NCBI RefSeq assembly: GCF_041435215.1
Contig: NZ_CP108394.1
Location: forward strand, 7,378,001-7,442,000
Source: Streptomyces sp. NBC_01314
GTDB lineage: Bacteria; Actinomycetota; Actinomycetes; Streptomycetales; Streptomycetaceae
Length of the DNA stretch: 64,000 nt
Direction of reading: 5' to 3'
The notes under the pieces are model-generated. The model was not told where the DNA came from. It searched no databases and was given only the letters and a program-made list of their open reading frames with translations. Shown here in pieces: positions 18,455 through 27,292 of the stretch. Position 1 is the stretch's first letter; the number at the start of each line of letters is the position of its first letter. A program made the translations under genes and the position numbers.

Positions 18455-19537
18455 TCACCCTCCTTCGTAATACGCCCGCACGCGCGCGTGCACGGTTTTC
18501 GGCGCCCCCAAGTGGTCGAGCCCGAGCAGCGCCGCGCCCAGCACCGGAGCGGCCGTGACCACCCGGGGGACGGCCTTGGGCGCGGCGGCCGCCAGCGCCT
18601 CGCGGACCCGGGCGTCCAGGAGGGGATGCCGGGCGGCGAGGACACCGCCGCCGAGGAGGACGGGGGTCTCCTCCCCGAGGAGGTCGAGGCGGGTCAGGGC
18701 GACCGTCGCCATGGCCACCACCTCCTCGGCCATGCGGTCCACCAGGGAACGGGCCACGGGGTCGCCGGCGGTCGCCGTGGCGAAGAGGACCGGGGTGAGT
18801 TCGTGGCGGCGGATCGCCGGGATGTGCTCCAGGTGCAGGGCCTCGACCAGGGCGTACACGGAGTCCAGGCCGAAGTGCGCGGGCAGCGCGGTGGCGAGGG
18901 CCGTGGGGCCGCCCCGGCCGTCCTCCGCGCGCGACGCGTGCCACATCGCCTCCTCGGCGAGGCCCCAGCCGCCGCCCCAGTCCCCGGAGATGCGGCCGAG
19001 CGCCGGGAAACGGGCGGTACGGCCGTCGGGGCGCATCCCGACGCAGTTCACGCCGGCTCCGCACACCACGGCCACGCCCCGCGGTTCGGCCACGCCGGCC
19101 CGCAGAATGGCGAAGGTGTCGTTGCGGACCTCGACGGTCGTGCCCCACGCGCGCGTGCGCAGCGCCGCCGCCAGCCGCTCCTCCTCCACGGGGAAGTCGG
19201 CGTTGGCGAGACAGGCCGAGACATGGTCGACCGAGCCGACCCCGGCTTCGGCGAAAGCCTGCCGTACGACCTCCGCGAGGCCGTCGACCGCCGGCGTCAC
19301 GCCCACGGCCGGCGGCTGGAACCCGCCGCCGCGCGCCGCGCCGAGTACCTCCCCGTCCGGCGCGATCACGGCGACGTCGGTCTTGCTGTTGCCCGCGTCG
19401 ACGGCGAGCACACTCCCGCGCCCGCCGTCGCGCCGGCGCACGCCGATGTCCGAACCCGTACGCCCGCCCGCGTCCCAACCCGCGCGCACGTTGTCGTTCG
19501 CGCCGTCGCTCACCTCGTCGCTCACCTCGTCGCTCAC
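18455..19537 (-). CDS. BadF/BadG/BcrA/BcrD-family ATPase, N-acetylglucosamine-kinase-like
   Basis: A 360-residue sugar kinase of the actin/Hsp70 ATPase fold. The phosphate-1 motif is LAVDAGNSKTDVAVI; GAGVNCVGM, GDWGGGWGLAEEAMW and VLLGGGVLAARHPLL are the conserved substrate and adenosine motifs of GlcNAc-kinase-like members. It would phosphorylate the imported sugar at C6, preparing the substrate of the GH4 enzyme encoded just upstream. The GTG at 19537 overlaps the GH4 stop (GTGA) and is part of three tandem copies of GTGAGCGACG, so three in-frame GTG starts compete. The N-terminal 30-40 residues before the kinase fold are disordered. Confidence 0.83.
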   Translation of the reverse strand: MSDEVSDEVSDGANDNVRAGWDAGGRTGSDIGVRRRDGGRGSVLAVDAGNSKTDVAVIAPDGEVLGAARGGGFQPPAVGVTPAVDGLAEVVRQAFAEAGVGSVDHVSACLANADFPVEEERLAAALRTRAWGTTVEVRNDTFAILRAGVAEPRGVAVVCGAGVNCVGMRPDGRTARFPALGRISGDWGGGWGLAEEAMWHASRAEDGRGGPTALATALPAHFGLDSVYALVEALHLEHIPAIRRHELTPVLFATATAGDPVARSLVDRMAEEVVAMATVALTRLDLLGEETPVLLGGGVLAARHPLLDARVREALAAAAPKAVPRVVTAAPVLGAALLGLDHLGAPKTVHARVRAYYEGG

Positions 19538-20799
19538 GCCCACGCGAGGTGCTCCCGGTTGTGTGCGAGCAGCCGGTCGGTGAGGGCCTCGGCGTACTCG
19601 TACTGCCCGATCAGGGGATGGGAGAGCAGCGCCCGGAAGACCCGGTCCCGGCCGCCGCGCAGGGCCGCGTCCAGGGCCAGGTCCTCGTACGCGGTCACGT
19701 TCGCCATCAGGCCCGCGTACAGCGGGTCCACGGCCGGCACCGGCAGCGGTGCCGCCCCCTGCCTGCCCACGGCGGCCTGCACCTCGATCACCGCGTCGGC
19801 GGGCAGGAAGGGCAGCGTGCCGTGGTTGAGGGTGTTCACCACCTGGTACGGGCTGCCCCCGTCGCCCAGGAGCGACGCGGCCAGGTCCACGGCCGCCTCC
19901 GAGTAGAAGGCCCCGCCCCGCCTGGCGAGCAGCGCGGGCTTCTCGTCGAGCGCCGGGTCGGCGTACATCTCCAGCAACTGCCGTTCCATCGCGGCCACTT
20001 CGGCGGCCCGCGAGGGCTTGGTCGCCAGCTCCCGTACGACCTCGTCGTGGGCGTAGTAGTAGCGCAGGTAGTAGGAGGGGACCACGCCCAGACGGTCCAG
20101 GACAGGGCGGGGCAGACGCAGGTCCGCGGCGATGGTGCCGCCGTGGCCGGCCAGCAGCGTCGGCAGGACGTCCTCGCCCGAGGGGCCGCCGAGGCGGACG
20201 CCGGTCTCCCAGGTGAGGTGGTTGAGGCCCACGTGGTCGAGGTGGACCTCGGCCGGGGTCACCCCCAGGTGCGCGGCGAACTTCCGTTGCAGGCCGATCG
20301 CCACGTTGCACAGGCCGACCGCCTTGTGGCCGGCCCGGAGCAGGGCGCGGGTCACGATCCCCACCGGGTTGGTGAAGTCGATGATCCAGGCGTCGGGGTT
20401 GGTACGGCGGACCCGTTCGGCGATGTCCAGGACGACCGGGACCGTGCGCAGCGCCTTCGCCAGGCCGCCCGCGCCGGTGGTCTCCTGGCCCACGCAGCCG
20501 CACTCCAGCGGCCAGGTCTCGTCCTGCTCACGAGCGGCCTGGCCGCCGATGCGGAGCTGGAGGAGGACGGCGTCGGCGTCCTCGACGCCCCGGTCCAGAT
20601 CGCCGGTGGTGACGATCCGCCCGGGGTGCCCCTGGCGGGCGAAGATCCGCCGGGCCAGGCCGCCGACCAGCTCCAGCCGGTCGGCGGCCGGGTCGACGAG
20701 CACCAGCTCCTCGATCGGCAGCGTGTCCCTGAGCCGGGCGAACCCGTCGACGAGTTCGGGTGTGTAGGTCGACCCTCCGCCGACCACGGTGAGCTTCAC
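19534..20799 (-). CDS. 6-phospho-glycosidase, glycoside hydrolase family 4
   Basis: A 421-residue NAD- and metal-dependent GH4 enzyme. VVGGGSTYTPELVDG at the N-terminus is the dinucleotide loop, GLCNVAIG carries the metal-binding Cys, and LDHVGLNHLTW carries the metal His. FTNPVGIVTRA and AFYSEAAVDL are family motifs of the 6-phospho-beta-glucosidase branch. It would split a phosphorylated disaccharide in the cytoplasm by redox-assisted elimination. The GTG at 20799 is chosen because the GGGSTYTPE fold begins six residues later and GGGAG lies upstream. Unlike classical GH4 systems, no PTS is encoded; the adjacent kinase could supply the phosphate. Confidence 0.88.
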   Translation of the reverse strand: MKLTVVGGGSTYTPELVDGFARLRDTLPIEELVLVDPAADRLELVGGLARRIFARQGHPGRIVTTGDLDRGVEDADAVLLQLRIGGQAAREQDETWPLECGCVGQETTGAGGLAKALRTVPVVLDIAERVRRTNPDAWIIDFTNPVGIVTRALLRAGHKAVGLCNVAIGLQRKFAAHLGVTPAEVHLDHVGLNHLTWETGVRLGGPSGEDVLPTLLAGHGGTIAADLRLPRPVLDRLGVVPSYYLRYYYAHDEVVRELATKPSRAAEVAAMERQLLEMYADPALDEKPALLARRGGAFYSEAAVDLAASLLGDGGSPYQVVNTLNHGTLPFLPADAVIEVQAAVGRQGAAPLPVPAVDPLYAGLMANVTAYEDLALDAALRGGRDRVFRALLSHPLIGQYEYAEALTDRLLAHNREHLAWA

Positions 20800-20892
20800 T
20801 GACGACTCCCTGACTTCAGGACACGGGTTACGCCGAGAGACGGCGGCCGGGGGATCGGGGGGTGTCCCCCGGGAAAGCACTGCATACGTGGA

Positions 20893-21783
20893 TCAACCCT
20901 TTACGCCGGTCAGGGTGACGCCCTCGACGAACGCCTTCTGCGCGAAGAAGAACACGAGGATCACGGGGGCCATGACCAGGACGGTCGCGGCCATGGTCAG
21001 ATTCCAGTCGGTGTGGTGCGCGCCCTTGAAGGACTCCAGGCCGTAACTGAGCGTCCAGGCGGCCGAGTTCTCGGAGGCGTAGATCTGCGGGCCGAAGTAG
21101 TCGTTCCAGGCGTAGAAGAACTGGAAGAGCGCGACGGCGGCGATGCCCGGCTTGGCCATCGGCAGGACGACCCGCAGCAGGGTGCGCAGTTCGCCGCAGC
21201 CGTCCACCCTCGCCGCGTCCAGGTACTCGTTCGGGATGGTCGTCAGGAACTGCCGGAGGAGGAAGATCGAGAACGCGTCGCCGAACGCCATCGGGATGAT
21301 CAGCGGCCACAGTGAGCCGGACAGGTCCATCTGCTTGGCCCAGAACAGGTACATCGGGATCACGACGACCTGCGGCGGCAGCATCATCATCGAGATGACC
21401 AGCATCAACGCCAGATTGCGGCCCCGGAAGCGGAACTTGGCGAGCGCGTACGCCACCGGGATCGACGACACGACGGTCAGGACGGTGCCGAGTCCCGCGT
21501 AGATCAGGGTGTTCTTCCACCAGGTCAGGAAGCCGGGAGTGTCGAGGACCTGGCGGTAGTTGCCCCACTCCCAGGTGTCCGGGACCAGATCGCGGGTGAG
21601 GGCCTGCTGGTCGCTCATCAGCGAGGTCAGCACGACGAAGACGAAGGGCAGGGTGAAGAAGAGCGCGACGGCCACGCCCAGGGAGTGGACGGCTATCCAC
21701 TCCAGCAGCGCCCGGCGGCGGGCGGTGCGTTCACTCGCCGACGGCGCGCCCACGAGTACGGGTTTGTCGAGTACCTGGGTCAT
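20893..21783 (-). CDS. Sugar ABC transporter permease (MalG/CUT1 family)
   Basis: A 296-residue inner-membrane protein with six predicted helices. The EAA loop near residue 190 (EYLDAARVDGCGELRTLLRVVLPMAKPG) contacts the ATPase, and the ending EGVTLTGVKG is typical of CUT1 permeases. It overlaps the preceding permease gene by one base (TGATG). With the partner permease it would form the channel for an oligosaccharide or disaccharide. No ATPase gene is present; streptomycetes usually energise such importers with the shared ATPase MsiK. Confidence 0.92.
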   Translation of the reverse strand: MTQVLDKPVLVGAPSASERTARRRALLEWIAVHSLGVAVALFFTLPFVFVVLTSLMSDQQALTRDLVPDTWEWGNYRQVLDTPGFLTWWKNTLIYAGLGTVLTVVSSIPVAYALAKFRFRGRNLALMLVISMMMLPPQVVVIPMYLFWAKQMDLSGSLWPLIIPMAFGDAFSIFLLRQFLTTIPNEYLDAARVDGCGELRTLLRVVLPMAKPGIAAVALFQFFYAWNDYFGPQIYASENSAAWTLSYGLESFKGAHHTDWNLTMAATVLVMAPVILVFFFAQKAFVEGVTLTGVKG

Positions 21784-22754
21784 CAGTCACCCGCTCCGAT
21801 CAGTCCGCCTCGGCGCCGCATCAGCAGCGCCGTGAACACCATCGACAGGGCGAACAGCACAAGGGCGACCACGCACGCGGAGCCGTAGTCGAAGCGCTGG
21901 AAGCCGAGGTTGTAGACGAGCTGGGGCAGTGTCAGCGTCGACTTGTCCGGGTAGCCCGGCTCGAACTGCTGACCGGAGCCGCCGATGATGCCGGAGGCGA
22001 CCTTCCCGGCCACCAGGGGCTGCGTGTAGTACTGCATGGTCTGGATCACGCCCGTGACCACGGCGAACATCACGATCGGCGAGATGGTCGGCAGCGTCAC
22101 GTACCGGAACCGCTGCCAGGCCGAGGCCCCGTCCAGTTCGGCGGCCTCGTACTGCTCCTTCGGCACGTCGAGCAGCGCGGCCATGAAGATGACCATCAGG
22201 TCGCCCACGCCCCACAGTGCGAGCGCGGTGAGCGCCGGCTTGGACCAGGCGGGGTCCGTGAACCAGCCGGGCGTCGGCAGGCCCAGCCCTTCGAGGAGGG
22301 AGTTGACCGGCCCGGTCCCGGGGTTGAGGAGGAAGACGAAGGCCAGCGTCGCGGCGACCGGCGGCGCCAGGTAGGGCAGGTAGAAGAGGGTGCGGAAGAC
22401 GCCCGCGCCGGTCTTGATCTTCGTGATCAGCAGGCCGACGCCGAGTCCGAACGCCACCCGGCAGGTCACCATCACGAGGACCAGCCAGAGCGTGTTGCGC
22501 AGGGCCGGCCAGAACAGCGGGTAGTCGTTGAAGACGTAGGACCAGTTGCCCAGGCCGCGGAAGACCGGAGTACCGAAGCCGTCGTACTTCATCAGGGAGA
22601 AGTACACGGTGGACACCAGCGGATAGGCGAAGAAGACGCCGAACCCGATCAGCCAGGGTGACAGGAAGGCCACCGTACGAAGCGCCGACCGGCGGCGCTT
22701 CGAACGGAGCGTGTGCGTGGACGCGAGGGTCACGCGCGGGGAGTGCGTGGACAT
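21783..22754 (-). CDS. Sugar ABC transporter permease (MalF/CUT1 family)
   Basis: A 323-residue membrane protein. A basic N-terminal tail precedes six helices; the EAA loop is EQYEAAELDGASAWQRFRYVTLPTISP. It is the partner of the permease encoded immediately downstream and follows the binding-protein gene after 39 bases. The phrase LSPWLIGFGVFFAYPLVSTVYFS at the first helix is characteristic of this family. Confidence 0.92.
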   Translation of the reverse strand: MSTHSPRVTLASTHTLRSKRRRSALRTVAFLSPWLIGFGVFFAYPLVSTVYFSLMKYDGFGTPVFRGLGNWSYVFNDYPLFWPALRNTLWLVLVMVTCRVAFGLGVGLLITKIKTGAGVFRTLFYLPYLAPPVAATLAFVFLLNPGTGPVNSLLEGLGLPTPGWFTDPAWSKPALTALALWGVGDLMVIFMAALLDVPKEQYEAAELDGASAWQRFRYVTLPTISPIVMFAVVTGVIQTMQYYTQPLVAGKVASGIIGGSGQQFEPGYPDKSTLTLPQLVYNLGFQRFDYGSACVVALVLFALSMVFTALLMRRRGGLIGAGD

Positions 22755-22793
22755 AGGACGGATCCCGTTTTCCGTTTCCGGTATTCCGTACCG

Positions 22794-24131
22794 CTACTTC
22801 GCCTGCGCGATGTCGGTGTCGATCTGCGCCGCGGTCTTCTCCAGACCCTTGTGCAGATCCGTCACCTTGCCGGACTCGTACTGGTAGCCGAAGTCCTGGA
22901 GCGTGGTCTGGTACGTGGAGCCGTTGATGGAGGCCGGCGGGGTGTTCGAGTGCGTGTTCTGGGTGATGTCCAGGAACGTCTGGAAGCCCTCGTCCACCGT
23001 CAGGTCGGGCGACTTCAGGGCCGCGAACGTGGACGGCACGTTGTGGATGGCGTTGGCGAAGGAGACGACGGCCTCGGTGTCGGTCGTCAGGTACTTCACC
23101 AGCTCCCAGGCCGCGTTCTGCTTCTGGCTCTGCGGGGCGATGCCGATGATCGTGCCGGAGAGGAAGCCCTTGCCGTACTCGTCGACCTCGTCGTCGGCCA
23201 CGGGCATCGGCGCGGTGCCGATCTCGAAGTCGGTCCCGGCGTCCTTCGCCATCCCGAGCCGCCACTCGCCGTCCAGCTGCATGGCCACCTGGCCGGTCTG
23301 GAACGGGTGCTTGGCGCCCCACTCGTCGCCGAAGGTGTTGCGGTACTTCTCCAGCTTCGCGAAGCCGCCGAGCGAGTCCACCAGGTTCTTCTGGTACGTG
23401 AACATCTCCGCGAACGCCGGGTCCTCGGAGATGTTCGACCTGCCCTCCGCGTTGAAGTACGCGTGGTCCCACTGCGACATGTAGTGGTCCACGACCGTCT
23501 CGTAGCCGTGGTAGTTCGGCATGAACCCGAGCTGCGAGTAGCTGTCGCCCTTGGCCTTGGTCAGCTTCTTCGCGACCTTCGCGAACTCCGTCCACGTCTT
23601 CGGCGGCGACTTGATGCCCGCCTCCTCGAACGCGTCCTTGTTGTAGTACAGCCCGTACGCGTCACCCAGCAGCGGCAGTGCGCACCGGGTGCCCTCGAAC
23701 TGGGTGTAGTCCAGCATCGGCTTCGGGATGATCTTGTCGAGATCGAGCTTCGACTTGTCGATGAAGGGCTTCAGATCGAGGAACGCCCCCGACGAACAGA
23801 ACTTGCCGATGTTCGACGTCGTGAACGACGACACCACGTCGGGCCCGTTCGAACCACCCGCCCGCAGCGCCTGGTTGAGCTTGTCGTCGTTGATGTTCCC
23901 GACGACCTTCACCGTGATGTTCGGGTGTGCCTTCTCGAACCGGTCCACGTTCGCCTGGATCGCCTTCACCTCACCGGGCGCACTCCACCCGTGCCAGAAG
24001 GTGATCGTCGTCCTGGCGCTCGGGTCGTCGGAGGCGGCGGTGCCGGCCTCACCGGTACAGGCGGTGGCGAGGAGGGAGAGGGAGGCGGCGGTGGCGAGCG
24101 CGATCGCCGCTTTCTTGGATATTCCGGACAT
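22794..24131 (-). CDS. Sugar-binding lipoprotein of the ABC importer (family 1)
   Basis: A 445-residue extracellular solute-binding protein. The signal peptide ends in LATAC, a lipobox-like site giving lipidation on Cys25. The mature protein has the family-1 marks ITFWHGWSAPGEVKAIQANVDRFE and DVVSSF near the N-terminus, then LPLLGDAYGLYYNKDAFEEAG and QLDGEWRLG. It captures the sugar outside the membrane for the two permeases encoded downstream. The start ATG is set by AGGAGG seven bases upstream. The substrate is unknown; the GH4 enzyme suggests a beta- or alpha-linked disaccharide. Confidence 0.92.
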   Translation of the reverse strand: MSGISKKAAIALATAASLSLLATACTGEAGTAASDDPSARTTITFWHGWSAPGEVKAIQANVDRFEKAHPNITVKVVGNINDDKLNQALRAGGSNGPDVVSSFTTSNIGKFCSSGAFLDLKPFIDKSKLDLDKIIPKPMLDYTQFEGTRCALPLLGDAYGLYYNKDAFEEAGIKSPPKTWTEFAKVAKKLTKAKGDSYSQLGFMPNYHGYETVVDHYMSQWDHAYFNAEGRSNISEDPAFAEMFTYQKNLVDSLGGFAKLEKYRNTFGDEWGAKHPFQTGQVAMQLDGEWRLGMAKDAGTDFEIGTAPMPVADDEVDEYGKGFLSGTIIGIAPQSQKQNAAWELVKYLTTDTEAVVSFANAIHNVPSTFAALKSPDLTVDEGFQTFLDITQNTHSNTPPASINGSTYQTTLQDFGYQYESGKVTDLHKGLEKTAAQIDTDIAQAK

Positions 24132-24165
24132 GGCGAGGCCTCCTGAGGAGAGGGATGAGGTGAAG

Positions 24166-24246
24166 TGCCCCGAAGGGGCGCGGGGCTGTATCGATGTGCG
24201 GCTCCGCCGCGTGGGCGCGACGCGACCAGCCACGAACGGCCCGCAG
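24166..24246. repeat. Streptomyces-type dispersed intergenic repeat
   Basis: The 144-base gap before the binding-protein gene holds GCCCC GAA GGGGC (24167-24179) followed by GCGCGGGGCTGTATCGATGTG and, later, GCGACCAGCCACGAACGGCC. This hairpin plus GCGACCAGCCAC core is familiar from many streptomycete intergenic regions. It lies in the likely promoter or leader region of the importer genes. Confidence 0.6.
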
Positions 24247-24274
24247 TTTTCGGACGGTCTGTGACGCGGTCGAT

Positions 24275-25522
24275 TCAGCGGAGCGTCAACGTGTCGAAGA
24301 CTTCGTCCCGGGTCGCGGCGAGCGCACTCTCCAACGCCCCCCGCAGCACGGGGTGTTCACGCACGTCACCGAGAACGAGCCGCGGCCTGGACGCGGCCAG
24401 CTCCGCCAGCTCGGCCTCGACAAGGGCCCGCAGCGGCTCGCCGCCGGCGGTCAGCGCCGTACCGCTGAGGACGACGAGTTCGGGGTCGAGTACGGCTACG
24501 AGCGATGCGATACCCGTGGCGAGCCCGGTGGCGTAGGTGGCCAGAAGTTGTCGGTGGGACCCGGAGTCGATGTCGGCGGCGGCCCGGGCGACGAGCGCCG
24601 CCGCGACCTCGGCGTACGCCCCCTCCGGTACGGGAGAGATTCCCAGCTCACGGGCGAGCCGGGGAATGATCTGCGAACCGGCGAGCTCCTGGTAGCCGCC
24701 GCTGTTGGCCTTGGTGACGTGGCGGACCAGCGGCACACCGGGGACCGGCAGGAACCCGACCTCGCCGGCGCCCCCGGTGAATCCCCGGTGCAGGCGTCCG
24801 CCCAGGACCACGGCGGCGCCGAGACCGCCCTCGTTCCACAGCAGGACGAAGTCCTCGTGGCCCCTGGCCGCGCCCAGCCGTTGTTCGGCGAGGGCGGCGA
24901 GGTTGACGTCGTTCTCGTACTCCACCGGCATCGGCAGCGCGGCGGCGAGTTCGTCGAGGAGGGCGGGGGAGTGCCAGCCGGGCAGGTGCGAGGCGTACCG
25001 CAGCCGCCCGGTGTTGGGGTCGAAGGCGCCGGGCGTGCCGATGACCAGCCGGCGCACGTCGGACCGGACGAGTCCGGCGGCCTTGACCGCCCCGTCGAGG
25101 GCGGTGGTGACCTGCCGTACGACGGGTTCGGCGGGGCGTCGTCCGGGGGTGGGGACGGCGTGCTCGCCGACCGTACGGCCGGTGATGTCGGCGACGGCGG
25201 CCAGGACGCGTTCGGGGGTGACGTCCAGGCCCGCGGCGTACGCGGCGGTCGGGTCGACCGCGTAGAGCTGGGCGTTGGGGCCGGGCCGGCCCGCCCCGGA
25301 TCCGCTCTCGCCGGGCCCGTCCGTGCCGGGTCCGTCCGTGTCGGTGCCCGTGGCGATCACGAGCCCGGCGGCTTCGAGGCGGGCCAAAAGCTGCGAGGCG
25401 GTCGGCTTGGACAGCCCCGTCAGCCTGCCGAGCCGGGTCCGGGAGAGCGGCCCGTGCTCCAGCAGCAGGTCGAGCGCGGCGCGGTCGTTCATGGCGCGCA
25501 GTACACGGGGGGTTCCTGCCAT
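24275..25522 (-). CDS. ROK-family transcriptional repressor of the sugar operon
   Basis: A 415-residue regulator. A winged helix-turn-helix occupies residues about 10-60 (HGPLSRTRLGRLTGLSKPTASQLLARLEAAGLV). A glycine-rich linker and a ROK sugar-binding domain follow (VIGTPGAFDP, EYENDVNLAALAEQRLG, GLGAAVVLGGRLHRGFTGGAGEVGFL). The zinc motif CxCGxxGCxE found in many ROK proteins is missing. It heads the importer/GH4/kinase gene set on the same strand and probably represses it until the sugar or its phosphate binds. A 13-bp palindrome sits 22 bases before its start, which points to autoregulation. Confidence 0.88.
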   Translation of the reverse strand: MAGTPRVLRAMNDRAALDLLLEHGPLSRTRLGRLTGLSKPTASQLLARLEAAGLVIATGTDTDGPGTDGPGESGSGAGRPGPNAQLYAVDPTAAYAAGLDVTPERVLAAVADITGRTVGEHAVPTPGRRPAEPVVRQVTTALDGAVKAAGLVRSDVRRLVIGTPGAFDPNTGRLRYASHLPGWHSPALLDELAAALPMPVEYENDVNLAALAEQRLGAARGHEDFVLLWNEGGLGAAVVLGGRLHRGFTGGAGEVGFLPVPGVPLVRHVTKANSGGYQELAGSQIIPRLARELGISPVPEGAYAEVAAALVARAAADIDSGSHRQLLATYATGLATGIASLVAVLDPELVVLSGTALTAGGEPLRALVEAELAELAASRPRLVLGDVREHPVLRGALESALAATRDEVFDTLTLR

Positions 25523-25544
25523 GGTCCGCCACCTGTCAACTGTT

Positions 25545-25557
25545 AGGAAAGTTTCCT
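25545..25557. promoter_or_regulatory. Probable ROK operator
   Basis: The perfect palindrome AGGAAA G TTTCCT lies 22 bases upstream of the ROK repressor ATG. AGGAAAnTTTCCT-type sites are typical for actinobacterial ROK repressors. I found no second copy before the importer or GH4 genes. Confidence 0.65.
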
Positions 25558-25617
25558 GTCGGATACCAGGACGATAGGACTAGACCAGATGAGCGTCAAT
25601 ATCCGGCCAACAAAAAA

Positions 25618-25652
25618 CCGCCCCCGGCAACGGAGTCGTTACCCGGGGGCGG
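25618..25652 (-). terminator. Terminator of the secreted-protein gene
   Basis: A 10-bp stem CCGCCCCCGG/CCGGGGGCGG, plus a short inner AACG/CGTT stem, is followed on the minus strand by a run of six T. It ends the gene at 25701 and separates it from the ROK gene. Confidence 0.85.
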
Positions 25653-25700
25653 TGTCGGCACCGCGGAAGGCGGTGCCGTTTCATCTCACTTCACTTCACG

Positions 25701-26537
25701 TCACTTCACGTCGACGTAGTCCGACGCGGACGTCACGGCCGCGGTGGTGGACGTGCCCGAGAACGTGTAGCGGTACGAGCCGTCCTTCGACGCCTTCACC
25801 GTGGTGGACAGGGCGCCGGCCGTGCCGGAGGTCACCGTCTTCACGTCCGTGAAGGCGGGGGCGCCCTTGGCCTTGAACTGGAGGGTCGCCTTCTGGCCCT
25901 TGTAGCCCGCGTAGCTGCGGGTGTTCCAGTCCGCGCGGGTGAGCTTGCCCTTGACGGTCAGGGTCTTGCCCTTGGTGACCGGCTCCGGGGTGGCGTTGAC
26001 GGTGGCCTTCGCGAGCCGCTGGAGCTTGGCGGTGCCGAGGTTGCCCCAGATGTCGGACCCCACGTGGAAGCCGATGTGGTCGTCGGAGTCGTCCTCGTCG
26101 ATCGCCACGTCGGTGTAGAACGCGGCCGCCTTCCAGGTGGTCGCGTCCGCGCCCTCGTAGAGGTACGACCGAGGAGCGATGGTGAGCGTCGTCGCGCAGG
26201 ACTCGGTCACCGTGGTGTCGGTCGTCGCCGTCGTCGTGCAGGTGGGCTTCTTGGAGGAGCTTTCGATGGAGTTGTCGGGCTCCGCGAGCCTGCCCCGGTA
26301 GAGGGCGACGCCCAGGAAGTTGTTCTTGTAGTCGATGGCGAGATCCGACGGCCGGGTGAAGCTGTACGTGACCGGCACGGTCACCTTGGCCTTGGTACCG
26401 ACCACGATCGGCTTGCCGCTGTTGACCGTGATGGCGCCGAAGGTCAGGTCCGGCGAGTCGGCCAGCGCGGTCGGCGCGGCCAGGCCGGTGAGAGCCAGGG
26501 CGCCGGACACGGCGGCACCTATGGCGAGCTTGCGCAT
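25701..26537 (-). CDS. Secreted protein of unknown function with Ig-like repeats
   Basis: A 278-residue exported protein. Signal peptide: MRKLAIGAAVSGALALTGLAAPTALA then DSPD. The mature part is beta-rich with two cysteines (CTTTATTD...ESC, near 100-115), an acidic DEDDSDDH segment that could bind calcium, and a C-terminal Ig-like domain (GKTLTVKGKLTRADWNT...YRYTFSGTSTTA). It has no catalytic motif that I recognise. ATG at 26537 is preferred; an in-frame ATG at 26549 would add four residues. It is monocistronic with its own terminator. Confidence 0.75.
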   Translation of the reverse strand: MRKLAIGAAVSGALALTGLAAPTALADSPDLTFGAITVNSGKPIVVGTKAKVTVPVTYSFTRPSDLAIDYKNNFLGVALYRGRLAEPDNSIESSSKKPTCTTTATTDTTVTESCATTLTIAPRSYLYEGADATTWKAAAFYTDVAIDEDDSDDHIGFHVGSDIWGNLGTAKLQRLAKATVNATPEPVTKGKTLTVKGKLTRADWNTRSYAGYKGQKATLQFKAKGAPAFTDVKTVTSGTAGALSTTVKASKDGSYRYTFSGTSTTAAVTSASDYVDVK

Positions 26538-26691
26538 GAGTCCCCACATTCGAAGCGGGCCCCTGGGCGTTTCGCTCCAGAACAAGGGCCCCGCCCCCTG
26601 TAGGAGTGACACTAGGCGATCACGCTTGTGTGGGGAACGCGGGGTACCTGTGAAGACGGTAATGAATGCGCAGGTCAAGCGGATGCAAGCG

Positions 26692-26722
26692 CTCCGGGTG
26701 CCCCCGTGAGGGGCACCCGGAG
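26692..26722. terminator. Hairpin terminator after the HNH gene
   Basis: A perfect 13-bp stem CTCCGGGTGCCCC/GGGGCACCCGGAG with a 5-base loop. Just before it (26721-26752) a 16-17-bp unit containing ATGCAAAACCCGG is duplicated in tandem. Confidence 0.8.
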
Positions 26723-26755
26723 ATGCAAAACCCGGACATGCAAAAACCCGGACCG

Positions 26756-27292
26756 TCAGGCGGAGATGCCGTCGATCCGGGCCAACGCGTCGTCCGCGCC
26801 GAACGGCTGCAGGTAGGGCAGCCAACGCGGGTCCCTATGGCCGGTGCCGATGATGCGCCAGGCCAGACCCGAGGGCGGAGCGGGTTTGTGACGGAGCCGC
26901 CAGCCGATCTCGACGAGATGGCGGTCGGCCTTGACATGGTTGCAACGGCGGCACGACGCGACGACGTTGTCCCAGACGTGTTTGCCCCCGCGGCTGCGCG
27001 GGATGACGTGGTCGACGCTGGTTGCGACGCCACCGCAGTACATGCACCGGCCCCCGTCGCGGGCGAACAGTGCCCGACGGGTCAGAGGAACGGGCCCCCG
27101 ATAGGGAACCCGGACGAATCGCTTGAGCCGGACCACGCTGGGTGCGGGGACTGTGACGGTCGCGCTGTGCAGATAGGCGCCCGATTCTTCCAGGGCGACC
27201 GCCTTGTTCTCCAGGACGAGGACGAGCGCGCGGCGGAGCGGTACGACACCGAGCGGCTCGTACGACGCGTTGAGGACCAGGACGTGCGGCAC
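26756..27292 (-). CDS. HNH endonuclease-domain protein
   Basis: A 178-residue protein. The ParB-like N-terminal strand pair (VLVLNASYEPLGVVPLRRALVLVLENKAV) precedes a zinc-bound HNH site: CMYC, VDHVIPRSRGGKHVWDNVVASCRRCNHVKADR near residues 84-122. This is the widespread actinobacterial single-gene HNH family and is not evidently part of a restriction or toxin module. The GTG start follows AAGGAGG at ideal spacing. It is divergent from the mscS gene. Confidence 0.88.
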   Translation of the reverse strand: MPHVLVLNASYEPLGVVPLRRALVLVLENKAVALEESGAYLHSATVTVPAPSVVRLKRFVRVPYRGPVPLTRRALFARDGGRCMYCGGVATSVDHVIPRSRGGKHVWDNVVASCRRCNHVKADRHLVEIGWRLRHKPAPPSGLAWRIIGTGHRDPRWLPYLQPFGADDALARIDGISA

